From NCBI RefSeq assembly GCF_039621855.1, contig NZ_CP155071.1, positions 124,001-188,000 on the forward strand: a stretch of DNA of 64,000 nt, written 5' to 3'. The notes beneath the pieces were generated by a model. The model made no database searches and had not been told where the DNA came from. It saw nothing but the letters and a program-made list of their open reading frames with translations. Shown here piece after piece: positions 1-9,107 of the stretch. Both the position numbers and the translations under genes were made by a program. The stretch is from Erwinia sp. HDF1-3R (GTDB taxonomy: Bacteria; Pseudomonadota; Gammaproteobacteria; Enterobacterales; Enterobacteriaceae). Every line of letters starts with the position of its first letter. Within the stretch, counting starts at the first letter, position 1.

Positions 1-515
1 CAATCATTAATACATCGACGTCGCCCCTATTTTTCTCATCAGAGGTCGCATTTGACTTGCCTGGGGCAGTGTGACAAATGGACTGGCGTTGTGCTGATTT
101 CCGCATGATGCGACATCTCCATATGCTGAATTTTCAACATGTTATGCAGGTAATACAGGGCTGTTTCCCGGTTCAGTCTGGTCATCTGGCTGGATCCGGG
201 GGGACGTCTTATAAAACCCACATGAATAAAATGGATTATTTAACAAGCAGTTAATGCTCTGGAAATATACCATTGTTACGAGGGAATTAAAAAATTGTTT
301 AAAGATTAAAAGTGATAATGAAAATTCAAACAAAATTAGTAACATTTATGGGCGTTGAGAGTGTGGGCCTTGTGGACCGCCAGCAGGCGCCCAGGGGAGT
401 GCGGATAACGCATCGGGAAACCAGGGTAACCCTGGGGATCAGAAGAGGGATGTGCGGCTAAAGCATGAAAAAAGGCTGAACAGTGAGACAAAACCGGGGG
501 TCAGAAAATCAGGCA
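1..515. other. Intergenic, no gene recognised
   Basis: No convincing coding sequence was found on either strand. The only open frames are short, lack ribosome binding sites and resemble no family I know. Bases about 220-350 are AT-rich. Bases about 350-470 are GC-richer and hold a short palindrome (CCAGGGT-A-ACCCTGG). The left edge cuts whatever lies upstream. It could be the decayed remainder of an accessory gene or mobile element, but nothing here proves that. Confidence 0.4.
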
Positions 516-539
516 CCCTGCTCCGTGGCCGGAGCAGGG
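505..539 (-). terminator. Rho-independent terminator of tpiA
   Basis: A perfect 10-bp stem (CCCTGCTCCG / CGGAGCAGGG, loop TGGC, 516-539) lies just beyond the tpiA stop. On the minus strand it is followed by a short T-rich stretch (GATTTTCTGA). This is the expected exit terminator for the leftward tpiA transcript. Confidence 0.75.
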
Positions 540-547
540 GACGTTTA

Positions 548-1315
548 TCAGGCGTTTTTCGCCGCTGCCGCTGCTTTCACAATGGCCGCAAAGGCATCTG
601 CCTTCAGCGATGCGCCGCCAACCAGCGCGCCGTCAATATCCGGCTGGGCAAACAGCTCGGCCGCATTTTTATCATTTACGGAGCCGCCGTACTGGAGGAT
701 GACCTGGGCCGCTACAGCATGGTTTTCTTTCGCGATATGATCGCGGATAAATTTGTGTACTGCCTGAGCCTGCGCAGGCGTAGCAGATTTGCCCGTACCG
801 ATGGCCCAGACTGGCTCGTAGGCAATGACCACGCCGTTGAACGCTTCAGCACCCTGGGTTTTTAACACCGCGTCAATCTGACGTGCGCACACTTCTTCGG
901 TTTTGCCTGCTTCATTTTCGGCTTCGGTTTCGCCGATACACAATACCGGGATCAGACCTGCCGCTTTCAGTAAGGCGAACTTCTTCGCGATAAGCTCATC
1001 GCTCTCTTTATGGTAGGTACGACGCTCAGAGTGACCGATGATAATGTACTGTGCACCGACGTCTTTCAGCATGTCCGCGGAGACTTCACCCGTGAAAGCA
1101 CCGGAAAGGTTAACGTCCACGTTCTGCGCGCCGAGCACAATCTGGCTGCCAGAAAGGGCGTGTTTAGCCTGATCCAGATACATCACCGGCGGGGCGATAG
1201 CGACACCGCAACCGTCAACGCTGCTCAGCTCGTTTCGCAGGCCTGCAATCAGCTCTTTAACCACTGTTTTGCTGCCGTTCAGTTTCCAGTTACCCATAAC
1301 TAATGGATGTCGCAT
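548..1315 (-). CDS. tpiA: Triose-phosphate isomerase
   Basis: Interconverts dihydroxyacetone phosphate and glyceraldehyde 3-phosphate in cytosolic glycolysis and gluconeogenesis. The 255-residue product matches E. coli TpiA in length. The N-terminal GNWKLNG supplies the substrate-binding Asn and Lys, GHSERR the electrophilic His near residue 95, and [11 protein letters not shown] the catalytic base Glu near 167. Two adjacent ATG codons exist (1318 and 1315). The second is chosen because GGAGG then lies 5 bases upstream and the protein aligns as [11 protein letters not shown]. It is followed by its own terminator and transcribed away from yiiQ. Confidence 0.97.
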   Translation of the reverse strand: MRHPLVMGNWKLNGSKTVVKELIAGLRNELSSVDGCGVAIAPPVMYLDQAKHALSGSQIVLGAQNVDVNLSGAFTGEVSADMLKDVGAQYIIIGHSERRTYHKESDELIAKKFALLKAAGLIPVLCIGETEAENEAGKTEEVCARQIDAVLKTQGAEAFNGVVIAYEPVWAIGTGKSATPAQAQAVHKFIRDHIAKENHAVAAQVILQYGGSVNDKNAAELFAQPDIDGALVGGASLKADAFAAIVKAAAAAKNA

Positions 1316-1430
1316 CATATCCTCCGCGTCGCGAAATACGTTAAATTACCCTGCCGGAGCAGCGTTGTCTGCCAGACAGTATAGAGATGAAAACTATGAA
1401 AGGCTTTGCTTTTCGTCATCTTTGCCCGCG

Positions 1431-2033
1431 TCAGTTGGGGGTCATGGCCAGTTTTATTGGCTCGATAGCAAAGGTCAGCCCCTTATCACCGTTATCCGCA
1501 ATGACATAGCGTAATGCCCCTTCGCTCTGTTCAAAGTAGCGCGATCCTTTACCCCTGTTTAGCAGGTCATCCAGACGTTTCAGGCTCAGCGCTTCGGTCA
1601 GCGTGGGCTCAAAAAAGCGCGCCAGGGCGGCCATATAAGCGCGGGCTTTATCACGTGCCGCCTTCTCATCAGGGCCAGGCACCGGCAGCCAGGTAATTTG
1701 CAGGGTTTTGACCTTACCAGTGCCCTGTTCAATGGCGGTAGAGCTATAGAGATTTTCATTGATCTTGCTGGCGGCACGGGTCAAATTACTTTTGTCCCCG
1801 CGATTGTCGATTGCCCGATACTCCGGGATCGTTAATGCTGGATTAATCGCATTATACTTTTCCCGAAACTGGCCGATAGTAAAATCAAATGTTGGCGCCC
1901 CCGCCATAAGATAGGGAGCAGTCGGCATATGCTCGGTACGATCCTGTGGCACAGGATCAGCCCAAAGCGGAGGCGCCGCCAGCGTAACGAGAAGTGTAAT
2001 GCTCGTGATGAGCGCTTTATTCATGTTGTCCAT
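1431..2033 (-). CDS. yiiQ: DUF1454 family periplasmic protein YiiQ
   Basis: About 200 residues, the same size and genomic position (next to tpiA) as E. coli YiiQ, a DUF1454 protein of unknown function. The N-terminus has a Sec-type signal peptide: a hydrophobic run ending near PPLWA-DP, suggesting cleavage and a periplasmic location. The mature part keeps family phrases such as GAPTFDFTIGQFRE, TRAASKINENLY and EGALRYVIADNG. The start at 2033 has AAAGG 6 bases upstream; a second ATG at 2024 (MNKAL) is also possible. No catalytic motif was recognised. Confidence 0.85.
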   Translation of the reverse strand: MDNMNKALITSITLLVTLAAPPLWADPVPQDRTEHMPTAPYLMAGAPTFDFTIGQFREKYNAINPALTIPEYRAIDNRGDKSNLTRAASKINENLYSSTAIEQGTGKVKTLQITWLPVPGPDEKAARDKARAYMAALARFFEPTLTEALSLKRLDDLLNRGKGSRYFEQSEGALRYVIADNGDKGLTFAIEPIKLAMTPN

Positions 2034-2114
2034 CCTGAACCTTTCATTCAGACAAGATTAGAACGGACAATGGTCGGCAAAGTCAAAGCCTGACGCTGTT
2101 CCAGGGGATTAAAA

Positions 2115-2558
2115 ATGACCTTACAAGCGTGGTGTTTCTCCTGGCGGGGAAGGCTGGGAAGGCGGGACTTCTGGATCTGGCTGGCGCTCTGGCTGGCGAT
2201 GATGGTGCTACTGTTTACCCTGACGGCCCGGAACTGGTTAAGTTCGCAAACCGCTGCCTTTTGTCTGGTATGCCTGCTGTGGCCGACCAGCGCGGTGGTG
2301 GTTAAGCGTCTGCATGACCGCAATAAGCCGGGATACTGGGGACTGTTGCTGATCCTGGCCTGGATGCTGCTGGCCGGAAACTGGGAATCACTGCCCGCCA
2401 GCGGGCAGTGGGTGCTGAGCCGCTTTATTCCGACGCTGATCCTGGTGACCATGACGCTGGAGCTGGGGGGCTTTCGCGGCAGCGCTGGCGCAAACCGCTT
2501 CGGAAAAGCGGCGCTGCCGGTTAACTACAGAGGACGCCGTACGGCCAATTACCAGTAG
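2115..2558 (+). CDS. yiiR: DUF805 inner-membrane protein YiiR
   Basis: A 147-residue, very hydrophobic protein of the DUF805 family. It begins with the family's typical amphipathic opening (FSWRGRLGRRDFW) followed by about four membrane segments, with the loop VKRLHDRNKPGYW between hydrophobic stretches. Its function is unknown; E. coli YiiR is a close counterpart in length and position. AGGGG precedes the ATG. The 3' end overlaps the fpr stop by 10 bases on the opposite strand, so the two genes converge without an intergenic terminator. Confidence 0.85.
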   Translation: MTLQAWCFSWRGRLGRRDFWIWLALWLAMMVLLFTLTARNWLSSQTAAFCLVCLLWPTSAVVVKRLHDRNKPGYWGLLLILAWMLLAGNWESLPASGQWVLSRFIPTLILVTMTLELGGFRGSAGANRFGKAALPVNYRGRRTANYQ

Positions 2559-3295
2559 TGTTCGCTGGTAATATGGCCAGGCTTGCGCTTCAGATGCTTG
2601 CGCATATCCCGGCTATCTTTCAGCAGCTGCTGAGTGTCACGTACCATTTGCGGGTTACCGCACAGCATAATATGGCTACTTTCAGCATCCATCTGAATGC
2701 CGACGGCGGCCTCAAGCTCGCCGTTATTAATCAGCGCCGGTACGCGACCCGTAAGCGAACCCGCTACCGCTTCGCGGCTGACCACGGTCTGTATCTGTAG
2801 CTGGCCGCTGTAGCGTTGCTGAAGCTGCTGCATCAGCGGGAGATAGCTCAGGTCCTGCGCATAGCGCACGGCATGAACCAGGACGATATTTTTAAATCGT
2901 TCCAGGCCCTGGCCTTCCTGCAATATTGACAGATAGGGGCCAAGGGCGGTTCCCGTCGCCAGCATCCACAGCGTCTCGCAGGGCGGGATCTCATCCACCA
3001 CAAAGAAACCCGCTGACTCTTTGGTGATCATCACCTCCTGACCCGGCTCAAGCGCGTGCAGACGAGGACTGAGTTTGCCCTCAGGCACCGTTACCAGATA
3101 AAACTCCAGGTTTTTATCGCTGGGTGCATTCACAAAGGAATAGGCGCGCTGAACGCGTTCGCCGTCAATTTCCAGCGCCAGTTTGGCAAACTGACCGGCG
3201 ATAAAGGGGTCGATGGGGGCGGTCACGGTGATACTGAATAAGCTATCTGTCCAGTCAGTCACCTTTTCGATACTGGCGTTTACCCATTCGGCCAT
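2549..3295 (-). CDS. fpr: Ferredoxin/flavodoxin-NADP+ reductase
   Basis: FAD enzyme moving electrons between NADPH and flavodoxin or ferredoxin. In E. coli it belongs to the SoxRS oxidative-stress regulon and supports radical-enzyme reduction. The 248 residues match E. coli Fpr exactly in length. The FAD-binding RAYSFVN is near residue 50. The NADP-binding GTALGPYLS is near 115. CGNPQMVRDT sits near the C-terminus, and the chain ends in a Trp (SEHYW), the aromatic residue that stacks on the flavin. GGAG precedes the ATG. I could not identify a convincing SoxS box upstream. Confidence 0.95.
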   Translation of the reverse strand: MAEWVNASIEKVTDWTDSLFSITVTAPIDPFIAGQFAKLALEIDGERVQRAYSFVNAPSDKNLEFYLVTVPEGKLSPRLHALEPGQEVMITKESAGFFVVDEIPPCETLWMLATGTALGPYLSILQEGQGLERFKNIVLVHAVRYAQDLSYLPLMQQLQQRYSGQLQIQTVVSREAVAGSLTGRVPALINNGELEAAVGIQMDAESSHIMLCGNPQMVRDTQQLLKDSRDMRKHLKRKPGHITSEHYW

Positions 3296-3602
3296 AAAAC
3301 AGCTCCTTAGTCGGTGTGGGGCACATTAGCCCTTTAGCCAATATCTTCGCTACTGAGCGGCCATTTTTCCAGTGGCAACGGCTGGCAAAGCTCATATCGA
3401 CAAATCGAGAGGGGGCGCAAAGGGTAATAACGTACAGTTTATTTTACACTTCCGCGCGGATTCACTGACAGCCGCCGTCCAGCCATTTGCGCCACTCCGC
3501 TCGCTTTATTATGAAATCCTGATATTTTCCACGCCAATACCTTCTTAATCCTGATGAATACCCTTTTTACACTGGGTTATTCCGATAATCGTCCTGACTA
3601 AA
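3296..3602. other. Divergent fpr/emrD intergenic region
   Basis: 307 bases between the two divergent starts. It holds the fpr ribosome binding site (GGAG) and must contain promoters for both genes, but no clear -35/-10 pair, SoxS box or hairpin could be assigned with confidence. No open frame of note. Confidence 0.5.
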
Positions 3603-4787
3603 ATGAAAAAAATTGAAAACAGACAGCTGCTGATCATGCTGATTGCGCTGGTTGCCGTCGGTCAGATGGCACAAACAATTTATGTCCCCGCGATGGTCAA
3701 CATTGCGGAGGCGTTTAATGTGCGTGACGGCGCGGTGCAGCGCGTCATGGCGGGCTATCTGATGACCTATGGCGGATCGCAGCTACTGTACGGGCCGCTT
3801 TCTGACAAAATTGGTCGCCGTCCGGTGATTCTGGCAGGTCTGTGCATCTTTATTATGGGCACGCTGGTGGCGCTGACGGCAGCAAACCTGACAATGCTGA
3901 TAGCAGGCAGCGCCATTCAGGGAATGGGGACCGGCGTGGCGGGCGTGATGGCCAGAACGATGCCGCGCGATCTCTACGCCGGCAGTGCGCTACGTTATGC
4001 TAACAGCCTGCTGAATATGGGCATTCTGGTCAGTCCGCTGGTCGCGCCCGTGATTGGAGCAGTACTGACTCACTGGCTGGGCTGGCATGCCTGTTTTGCG
4101 TTTCTGCTGCTGCTTTGTATCGCTGTGGGCTTCGCGATGCTGCGCTGGCTACCGGAAACGCGCCCGCTGCCGGTTGAAACGCGCAGGCTCTTTTCACGCT
4201 ATCGTCCCTTGCTGGCTGACGGCACCTTTATCCGCTATCTGATCATGCTTATGGGCGCGCTGGGTGGGATAGCCGTGTTCGAGGCCAGCTGTGGCGTACT
4301 GATGGGCGGGGTGCTAGGGCTGAATACGCTGATGGTCAGCCTGCTGTTCATTGTGCCTTTGCCCGCGGCATTTTTTGGCGCATGGTTTGCAGGCCGTGAC
4401 AACCGCCCCTTTACCCAGCTGATGTGGTGGGCGGTTAACAGCTGTCTGCTTGCCGGTGCGATGATGTGGATCCCCGCCTGGTTCGGCATTATGACTATCT
4501 GGACGCTGGTGGTGCCCGCCGCGCTGTTTTTCTTTGGTGCGGGTATGCTCTTTCCGCTGGCGACAACCGGAGCCATGGAGCCCTGGCCCTATATGGCCGG
4601 GACGGCAGGTGCGCTACTGGGAGGATTACAGAATCTGGGGTCGGGACTGACCGCGTGGCTGTCAGCCCTGCTGCCGCAGAACGGCCAGTTTAGCCTGGGC
4701 ATGCTGATGTTCGCCATGGCGCTGCTGATCCTGCTGTGCTGGCTCCCGCTCTCCAGGAGGCCAGAAGGTCAGGCCGTAGCGCAATGA
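3603..4787 (+). CDS. emrD: Multidrug efflux MFS transporter EmrD
   Basis: Drug:proton antiporter of the major facilitator superfamily (DHA1 group) with about 12 membrane helices, in the inner membrane. The 394 residues equal E. coli EmrD, with matching stretches such as VAVGQMAQTIY, the loop 2-3 motif GPLSDKIGRRPVIL, and FFFGAGMLFPLATTGAMEP. The start has no obvious Shine-Dalgarno sequence; it is chosen because the alignment begins here. In E. coli emrD lies elsewhere, so its place between fpr and glpX marks a local difference in gene order. Confidence 0.93.
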   Translation: MKKIENRQLLIMLIALVAVGQMAQTIYVPAMVNIAEAFNVRDGAVQRVMAGYLMTYGGSQLLYGPLSDKIGRRPVILAGLCIFIMGTLVALTAANLTMLIAGSAIQGMGTGVAGVMARTMPRDLYAGSALRYANSLLNMGILVSPLVAPVIGAVLTHWLGWHACFAFLLLLCIAVGFAMLRWLPETRPLPVETRRLFSRYRPLLADGTFIRYLIMLMGALGGIAVFEASCGVLMGGVLGLNTLMVSLLFIVPLPAAFFGAWFAGRDNRPFTQLMWWAVNSCLLAGAMMWIPAWFGIMTIWTLVVPAALFFFGAGMLFPLATTGAMEPWPYMAGTAGALLGGLQNLGSGLTAWLSALLPQNGQFSLGMLMFAMALLILLCWLPLSRRPEGQAVAQ

Positions 4788-4792
4788 TGGTT

Positions 4793-4818
4793 CAGGGGCG
4801 GGCAGATGTCCGCCCCTG
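4793..4818. repeat. Intergenic hairpin with GCAGATGT loop
   Basis: Perfect 9-bp inverted repeat (CAGGGGCGG / CCGCCCCTG) with loop GCAGATGT between the convergent ends of emrD and glpX. There is no T-tract on either side, so it is more like a REP-type or mRNA-end-stabilising palindrome than a classical terminator. A sister hairpin with nearly the same loop lies at 58373-58394. Confidence 0.6.
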
Positions 4819-4834
4819 GCAAGCGGCGAGGGGG

Positions 4835-5845
4835 CTAAAGGATGTACGGATGCAGGCTCTCATCTTTTCGATCCAGATAGTGAATCGACTGGATGCGCCG
4901 GATGGTACGGGATTTGCCGCGCACCAGCAGCGTTTCGCTGGTTGCCATATTCCCCTGACGGGTAATGCCTTTCAGCAGGTCACCGCTGGTGATACCGGTT
5001 GCGGAGAAGATCACGTTATCATTACGCGCCATCTCAGCCAGCTGTAGCACCCTGCCAGCCTCAATGCCCATATCGCGACAGCGCGCCAGTTCCTGCTCAC
5101 CTATCCGACGGTTTTCCGGCGTGTCACCCTTGACGGTGTGGCGGGCCAGTAGCCGCGCCTGCATGTCCCCATCCATCGCGCGGATCACCGCAGCGGATAC
5201 GACGCCTTCCGGTGCGCCGCCGATACCGTACAGCACGTCAACTTCGCTATCGGGCAGGCAGGTAAGAATGGACGCGGCAACATCGCCGTCGGGAATGGAG
5301 AATACGCGAACCCCAAGCTCTTGCAGAGAGGCAACCACCGCGTCGTGGCGTGGCTTAGCCAGAATCGTCACGGTCAGCGCGCTGAGCGGTTTACCCAGCG
5401 CCTGCGCTACACGATTAAGGTTCTCTGCCAGCGGCGCGTTAAGGTCTATTACGCCTTTTGCACCCGGCCCGACGATCAGCTTTTCCATATACATATCGGG
5501 CGCGTTAAGGAAGGTGCCTTTATCCCCGACGGCCAGCACTGCCAGCGCATTGGCCTGGCCCATTGCCGTCATGCGGGTGCCTTCGATAGGATCGACGGCG
5601 ATATCGACGGCATCACCGTGACCGGTGCCCACCTTCTCGCCGATATAAAGCATCGGGGCTTCATCAATCTCCCCCTCGCCAATCACGATTTCACCCGCAA
5701 TGTTCACCTTATTGAGCATGATACGCATCGCATGAACTGCTGCGCCATCGGCCGCATTTTTGTCACCGCGTCCCAGCCATTTATAGCCTGCCAGCGCGGC
5801 TGCTTCGGTTACGCGTGAAAATTCTATGGCGAGTTCTCGTTTCAT
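4835..5845 (-). CDS. glpX: Class II fructose-1,6-bisphosphatase GlpX
   Basis: Mn-dependent hydrolysis of fructose 1,6-bisphosphate to fructose 6-phosphate, a gluconeogenic step used when growing on glycerol. The 336 residues equal E. coli GlpX. Metal and phosphate-binding signatures are visible: GEGEIDEAPMLYIGE, DIAVDPIEGTRMTAMG, DGDVAASILTC and YGIGGAPEGVVSAA. It is the last gene of glpFKX, 106 bases after glpK with a hairpin in the gap. This order fits use of glycerol carbon for hexose synthesis. Confidence 0.97.
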   Translation of the reverse strand: MKRELAIEFSRVTEAAALAGYKWLGRGDKNAADGAAVHAMRIMLNKVNIAGEIVIGEGEIDEAPMLYIGEKVGTGHGDAVDIAVDPIEGTRMTAMGQANALAVLAVGDKGTFLNAPDMYMEKLIVGPGAKGVIDLNAPLAENLNRVAQALGKPLSALTVTILAKPRHDAVVASLQELGVRVFSIPDGDVAASILTCLPDSEVDVLYGIGGAPEGVVSAAVIRAMDGDMQARLLARHTVKGDTPENRRIGEQELARCRDMGIEAGRVLQLAEMARNDNVIFSATGITSGDLLKGITRQGNMATSETLLVRGKSRTIRRIQSIHYLDRKDESLHPYIL

Positions 5846-5908
5846 GATTTGCCCCGGGAAGAAAAAGAGGCGAAAAGTTTATCACAGGCGGGGGAAAGGC
5901 GGGAAATA

Positions 5909-5931
5909 CCCGCGATTGCAGTCATCGCGGG
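5909..5931 (-). other. Intercistronic hairpin in glpFKX
   Basis: Perfect 8-bp inverted repeat (CCCGCGAT / ATCGCGGG, 7-base loop) between the glpK stop and glpX start. Without a T-tract it is unlikely to end transcription fully. It may limit readthrough or protect the glpK mRNA end, which is inference. Confidence 0.5.
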
Positions 5932-5951
5932 CAGCAGAGGCGGGCTGGGGG

Positions 5952-7466
5952 TTATGAATCGTCCTGGTCTTCCCACGCCTGGGCGCGGGCAACGGCTTTT
6001 TTCCAGCCTGCGTAGCGATAGTTACGCTCGGAGGTTTCAATACCGGGGCGGAACTCGCGCTCAATAACCGACTTGGCGCGAACCTCGTCCAGATCCTTCC
6101 AGAAGCCGACCGCCAGCCCAGCCAGATAGGCCGATCCCAGCGCGGTGACTTCCCGCACTTCAGGCCGCTCAACGCGTGCGCCAAGGATATCGGACTGGAA
6201 CTGCATCAGGAAGTTGTTCGCCACGGCACCGCCGTCCACCCGCAGGGACTGCAGGCGAGTGTTGGCATCCTGCTGCATCGCTTCCAGTACGTCACGCGTC
6301 TGGTAAGCGATAGATTCCAGCGTGGCGCGAATAATGTGGTTGGCATTCGCCCCACGGGTCAGGCCGAAAATCGCGCCGCGGGCATAGGGGTCCCAGTAGG
6401 GCGCGCCTAAACCGGTAAAGGCCGGCACCATATAGACGCCGTTGCTGTCTTTTACCTTAGTGGCAAAGTATTCCGAGTCGGTTGCGTCGCCAATGAGTTT
6501 CATCTCATCGCGCAGCCACTGAATGGAGGCACCGCCGATAAACACGGCCCCTTCGAGCGCGTAGTTCACCTCGCCACGTGGACCGCAGGCGATGGTCGTC
6601 AGCAGGCCATGGGTGGAGGTAACCGCTTCGGTACCGGTATTCATCAGCATAAAGCAGCCGGTGCCATAGGTGTTTTTAGCCATTCCCGGCTGTACGCAAA
6701 GCTGACCGTAGAGCGCGGCCTGCTGGTCACCGGCGATACCGGCGATAGGAATACGCGTCCCGCCTTTACCACCGATATTGGTCTGGCCATAAACCTCCGA
6801 GGATGATTTCACCTCAGGCAGCATTTCACGGGGGATATCCAGGATGTCCAGCATGCGCTGGTCCCATTCCAGCTTGTGAATATCGAACATCATGGTACGT
6901 GAAGCGTTAGTGTAGTCGGTGATATGCACCCGTCCCTGCGTCATTTTCCATACCAGCCAGGCATCGACGTTACCAAACAGCAGCTCGCCGCGCTTCGCCC
7001 GCTCACGCGAACCCTCTACGTGATCGAGGATCCACTTAACCTTGGTTCCCGAGAAGTAGGGGTTAATCACCAGACCGGTGGTGTGCTGGATGTACTCTTC
7101 CAGCCCCTCTCTTTTTAGCTTTGCACAATAGTCCGCGGTGCGGGGATCCTGCCAGACAATAGCATTGTAAATTGGCTTGCCGGTCTCTTTATCCCAGACA
7201 ATAGCCGTTTCACGCTGGTTAGTGATGCCGATAGCGGCAATTTCATCGGAGCGAATATCGGCATGAGCCAGCACTTCAACCAGCGTTGAGCTTTGTGACG
7301 CCCAGATATCCATCGGGTCGTGTTCAACCCAGCCCGGTTTGGGGTATATCTGCTGAAACTCGCGCTGGGATACCGCCACAATATTGGCATCGTGATCGAG
7401 AATAACGGCGCGGGAGCTGGTGGTCCCCTGGTCGAGGGCGACAATATATTTTTTATCAGTGGTCAT
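5952..7466 (-). CDS. glpK: Glycerol kinase
   Basis: ATP-dependent phosphorylation of glycerol to sn-glycerol 3-phosphate, trapping it in the cytosol; FGGY kinase family. The 504 residues compare with 502 in E. coli. The phosphate-binding start [12 protein letters not shown], the family signature region [13 protein letters not shown]-like (YGTGCFML) and GGKGGTRI (fructose 1,6-bisphosphate loop) are present. PGIETSERN near the C-terminus corresponds to the EIIA-Glc contact site, so both known allosteric controls are probably kept. It follows glpF by 32 bases, and glpX lies downstream. Confidence 0.98.
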   Translation of the reverse strand: MTTDKKYIVALDQGTTSSRAVILDHDANIVAVSQREFQQIYPKPGWVEHDPMDIWASQSSTLVEVLAHADIRSDEIAAIGITNQRETAIVWDKETGKPIYNAIVWQDPRTADYCAKLKREGLEEYIQHTTGLVINPYFSGTKVKWILDHVEGSRERAKRGELLFGNVDAWLVWKMTQGRVHITDYTNASRTMMFDIHKLEWDQRMLDILDIPREMLPEVKSSSEVYGQTNIGGKGGTRIPIAGIAGDQQAALYGQLCVQPGMAKNTYGTGCFMLMNTGTEAVTSTHGLLTTIACGPRGEVNYALEGAVFIGGASIQWLRDEMKLIGDATDSEYFATKVKDSNGVYMVPAFTGLGAPYWDPYARGAIFGLTRGANANHIIRATLESIAYQTRDVLEAMQQDANTRLQSLRVDGGAVANNFLMQFQSDILGARVERPEVREVTALGSAYLAGLAVGFWKDLDEVRAKSVIEREFRPGIETSERNYRYAGWKKAVARAQAWEDQDDS

Positions 7467-7498
7467 AATTCATTCCTGATGTGTAAAGGGTTAACAAC

Positions 7499-8344
7499 TT
7501 ACGCTTTACGCTGCTCAGCACGCGCTATCGGCTTATCTTGTTTTTTTTCCACCGCCTTCCCAGGCAGGTTACAGGCGATCAACGAGCGATAGCCAAATGC
7601 ACCGATAATGGCACCCACAATCGGACCGAAAATCGGCACAAGGAAGTAGGGAATATCGCGGCCGCCGGTAAAGGCAACGTTACCCCAGCCGGCCAGCCAG
7701 GCAAAGAGTTTAGGTCCGAAATCACGAGCCGGGTTCAGGGCGAAGCCGGTCAGTGGGCCCATCGCACCGCCTATCACCGCAATCAGCAGACCAATCAGTA
7801 AAGGCGCCATCGGGCCGCGAGGCAGGCCGTTGCCATCGTCGGTCAGCGCCATAATCAGCGCCATCATCACGGCGGTAATCACGGCTTCAACAAGGAAAGC
7901 CTGGCCAACGCTGATATGCGGGTTTGGATAGGTGGAAAAGATGCCTGCGAGGTCGAGGCTGGCAACCGTGCCGCGCACCATATGGTGCGTTTGCTCGAAG
8001 TCCAGGAACAGGTTGTAATAAAGGCCGTAGACCAGCGCCGCTGAGCAAAAGGCGCCAGCGATTTGCGCAAGAATGTAGGGTGCAACCTTACGACGGTCAA
8101 AGTTGGCAAACAGACAGAGGGCGATAGTGACCGCCGGATTAAGGTGCGCACCGGAGATCGCGGCGCTCAGGTAGACCGCCATGGCAACGGCGATACCCCA
8201 GATGATACTGATTTCCCACTGGCCGAAACTGGCACCGGCAAGCTTCATGGCGGCGACACAGCCTGCACCAAAGAAAATAATGGTGGCCACACCAAGAAAT
8301 TCTGCGATGCACTGTCCTTTGAGCGTGCTTGTTGAATGACTCAT
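7499..8344 (-). CDS. glpF: Glycerol facilitator (aquaglyceroporin)
   Basis: Inner-membrane channel for passive glycerol entry, MIP/aquaporin family. The two pore NPA motifs are visible: HLNPAVT in the first half and LNPARDFGP in the second, the latter with the selectivity Arg. The ATG at 8344 gives 281 residues, exactly the E. coli length, beginning MSHSTSTLKGQCIAEFLG. A longer frame to 8413 exists but reads through the leader, so it was rejected. AGGAA lies upstream. First gene of glpFKX, preceded by GlpR- and CRP-like sites. Confidence 0.97.
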   Translation of the reverse strand: MSHSTSTLKGQCIAEFLGVATIIFFGAGCVAAMKLAGASFGQWEISIIWGIAVAMAVYLSAAISGAHLNPAVTIALCLFANFDRRKVAPYILAQIAGAFCSAALVYGLYYNLFLDFEQTHHMVRGTVASLDLAGIFSTYPNPHISVGQAFLVEAVITAVMMALIMALTDDGNGLPRGPMAPLLIGLLIAVIGGAMGPLTGFALNPARDFGPKLFAWLAGWGNVAFTGGRDIPYFLVPIFGPIVGAIIGAFGYRSLIACNLPGKAVEKKQDKPIARAEQRKA

Positions 8345-8435
8345 AATGGTATTTCCTGAAGGCGAGGTTAAATGTTGTACAGCTCTATTTTGCTCATTCC
8401 CTGAGGCACCCAAATCTAATGTAGGGCTGATGTAA

Positions 8436-8454
8436 ATTTATCGTTAACGCGCAT
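8436..8454 (-). promoter_or_regulatory. GlpR operator in the glpF control region
   Basis: The segment around TTATCGTTAACGCGCAT matches the GlpR consensus WATKYTCGWWAWCGAKMAW at about 16 of 19 positions. Read on the minus strand (TCGTTTATGCGCGTTAACGA) it closely resembles the known E. coli glpFK operator region as I remember it. A weaker second match (13 of 19) lies at 8499-8517. Glycerol 3-phosphate would release GlpR and induce glpFKX. Confidence 0.65.
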
Positions 8455-8477
8455 AAACGAGAAATAGCGAAATCAAA

Positions 8478-8499
8478 ACTTGTGCTCCAGGTCAAAAAA
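8478..8499 (-). promoter_or_regulatory. CRP-like site for glpFKX
   Basis: On the minus strand TTTGA-CCTGGA-GCACA matches the CRP consensus TGTGA-N6-TCACA at 4 of 5 bases in each half. It lies just upstream of the GlpR site, as in E. coli. The rest of the 448-base gap (8345-8792) contains the zapB leader and no open frame of note. Confidence 0.5.
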
Positions 8500-8792
8500 A
8501 TGAGCGTTTTCGCGTGTTCCTGCTTTCCCTGCGCACTATTGCAATAGCGATATTCTGTTTTTTTTTCGCAATTTGTTAACGAGCGTCTTACTTTAAACGT
8601 CGCTTATGTTGTTAACGCCAGGTATAGACTGAAAATTGTTACATACTTCGCCCTGCGCGGGTTCGCTGCTGGACTTGACGGACCTGTCTACTTACAATCA
8701 GAACAACGTTGTTATCCGCGGGAATTCTGGCTTAACCATATGAGCTGCGGCTGGCAACTTCAACGCCCTGCGATTAGGAGAGGTCATTTACA

Positions 8793-9032
8793 ATGTCATT
8801 TGAAGTGTTCGAGAAACTGGAAGCGAAAGTACAGCAGGCGATTGATACTATCACCCTGCTGCAAATGGAAATTGAAGAGTTAAAAGATCAGAATAACAAC
8901 CTGAATCAGCAGGTTCAGCAGGCAGCTGGCAACAGCGACTCGCTGGTACGGGAAAATCAGCACCTTAAGGAAGAGCAGCTGGTCTGGCAGGAGCGTCTGC
9001 GCGCCCTGCTTGGCAAAATGGAAGAAGTCTGA
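8793..9032 (+). CDS. zapB: Cell division factor ZapB
   Basis: A 79-residue, almost wholly coiled-coil protein that bridges ZapA-bound FtsZ to MatP at the division site. The sequence starts [20 protein letters not shown] and continues in heptads to the typical end ALLGKMEEV, matching E. coli ZapB in length and both ends. GGAGAGG lies 9 bases upstream of the ATG. It is divergent from glpF and ends at a strong terminator shared with rraA. Confidence 0.96.
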   Translation: MSFEVFEKLEAKVQQAIDTITLLQMEIEELKDQNNNLNQQVQQAAGNSDSLVRENQHLKEEQLVWQERLRALLGKMEEV

Positions 9033-9052
9033 GGTTACGGCCTGAAAAAGAG

Positions 9053-9075
9053 AAGGGTGCCACAGGCACCCTTTT
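9053..9075. terminator. Bidirectional terminator between zapB and rraA
   Basis: Perfect 9-bp stem AAGGGTGCC / GGCACCCTT, loop ACA, followed by TTTTT on the plus strand. On the minus strand the hairpin is followed by CTCTTTTTC, so it can end both zapB and rraA transcripts. Confidence 0.85.
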
Positions 9076-9107
9076 TGCTGTCCGGGGTATGTCAGAACCC
9101 GAAAGGG

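Noticed and set aside
8345-8413. N-terminal extension of GlpF
   Set aside because: It reads through the leader; the internal ATG with AGGAA gives the family length of 281 residues.
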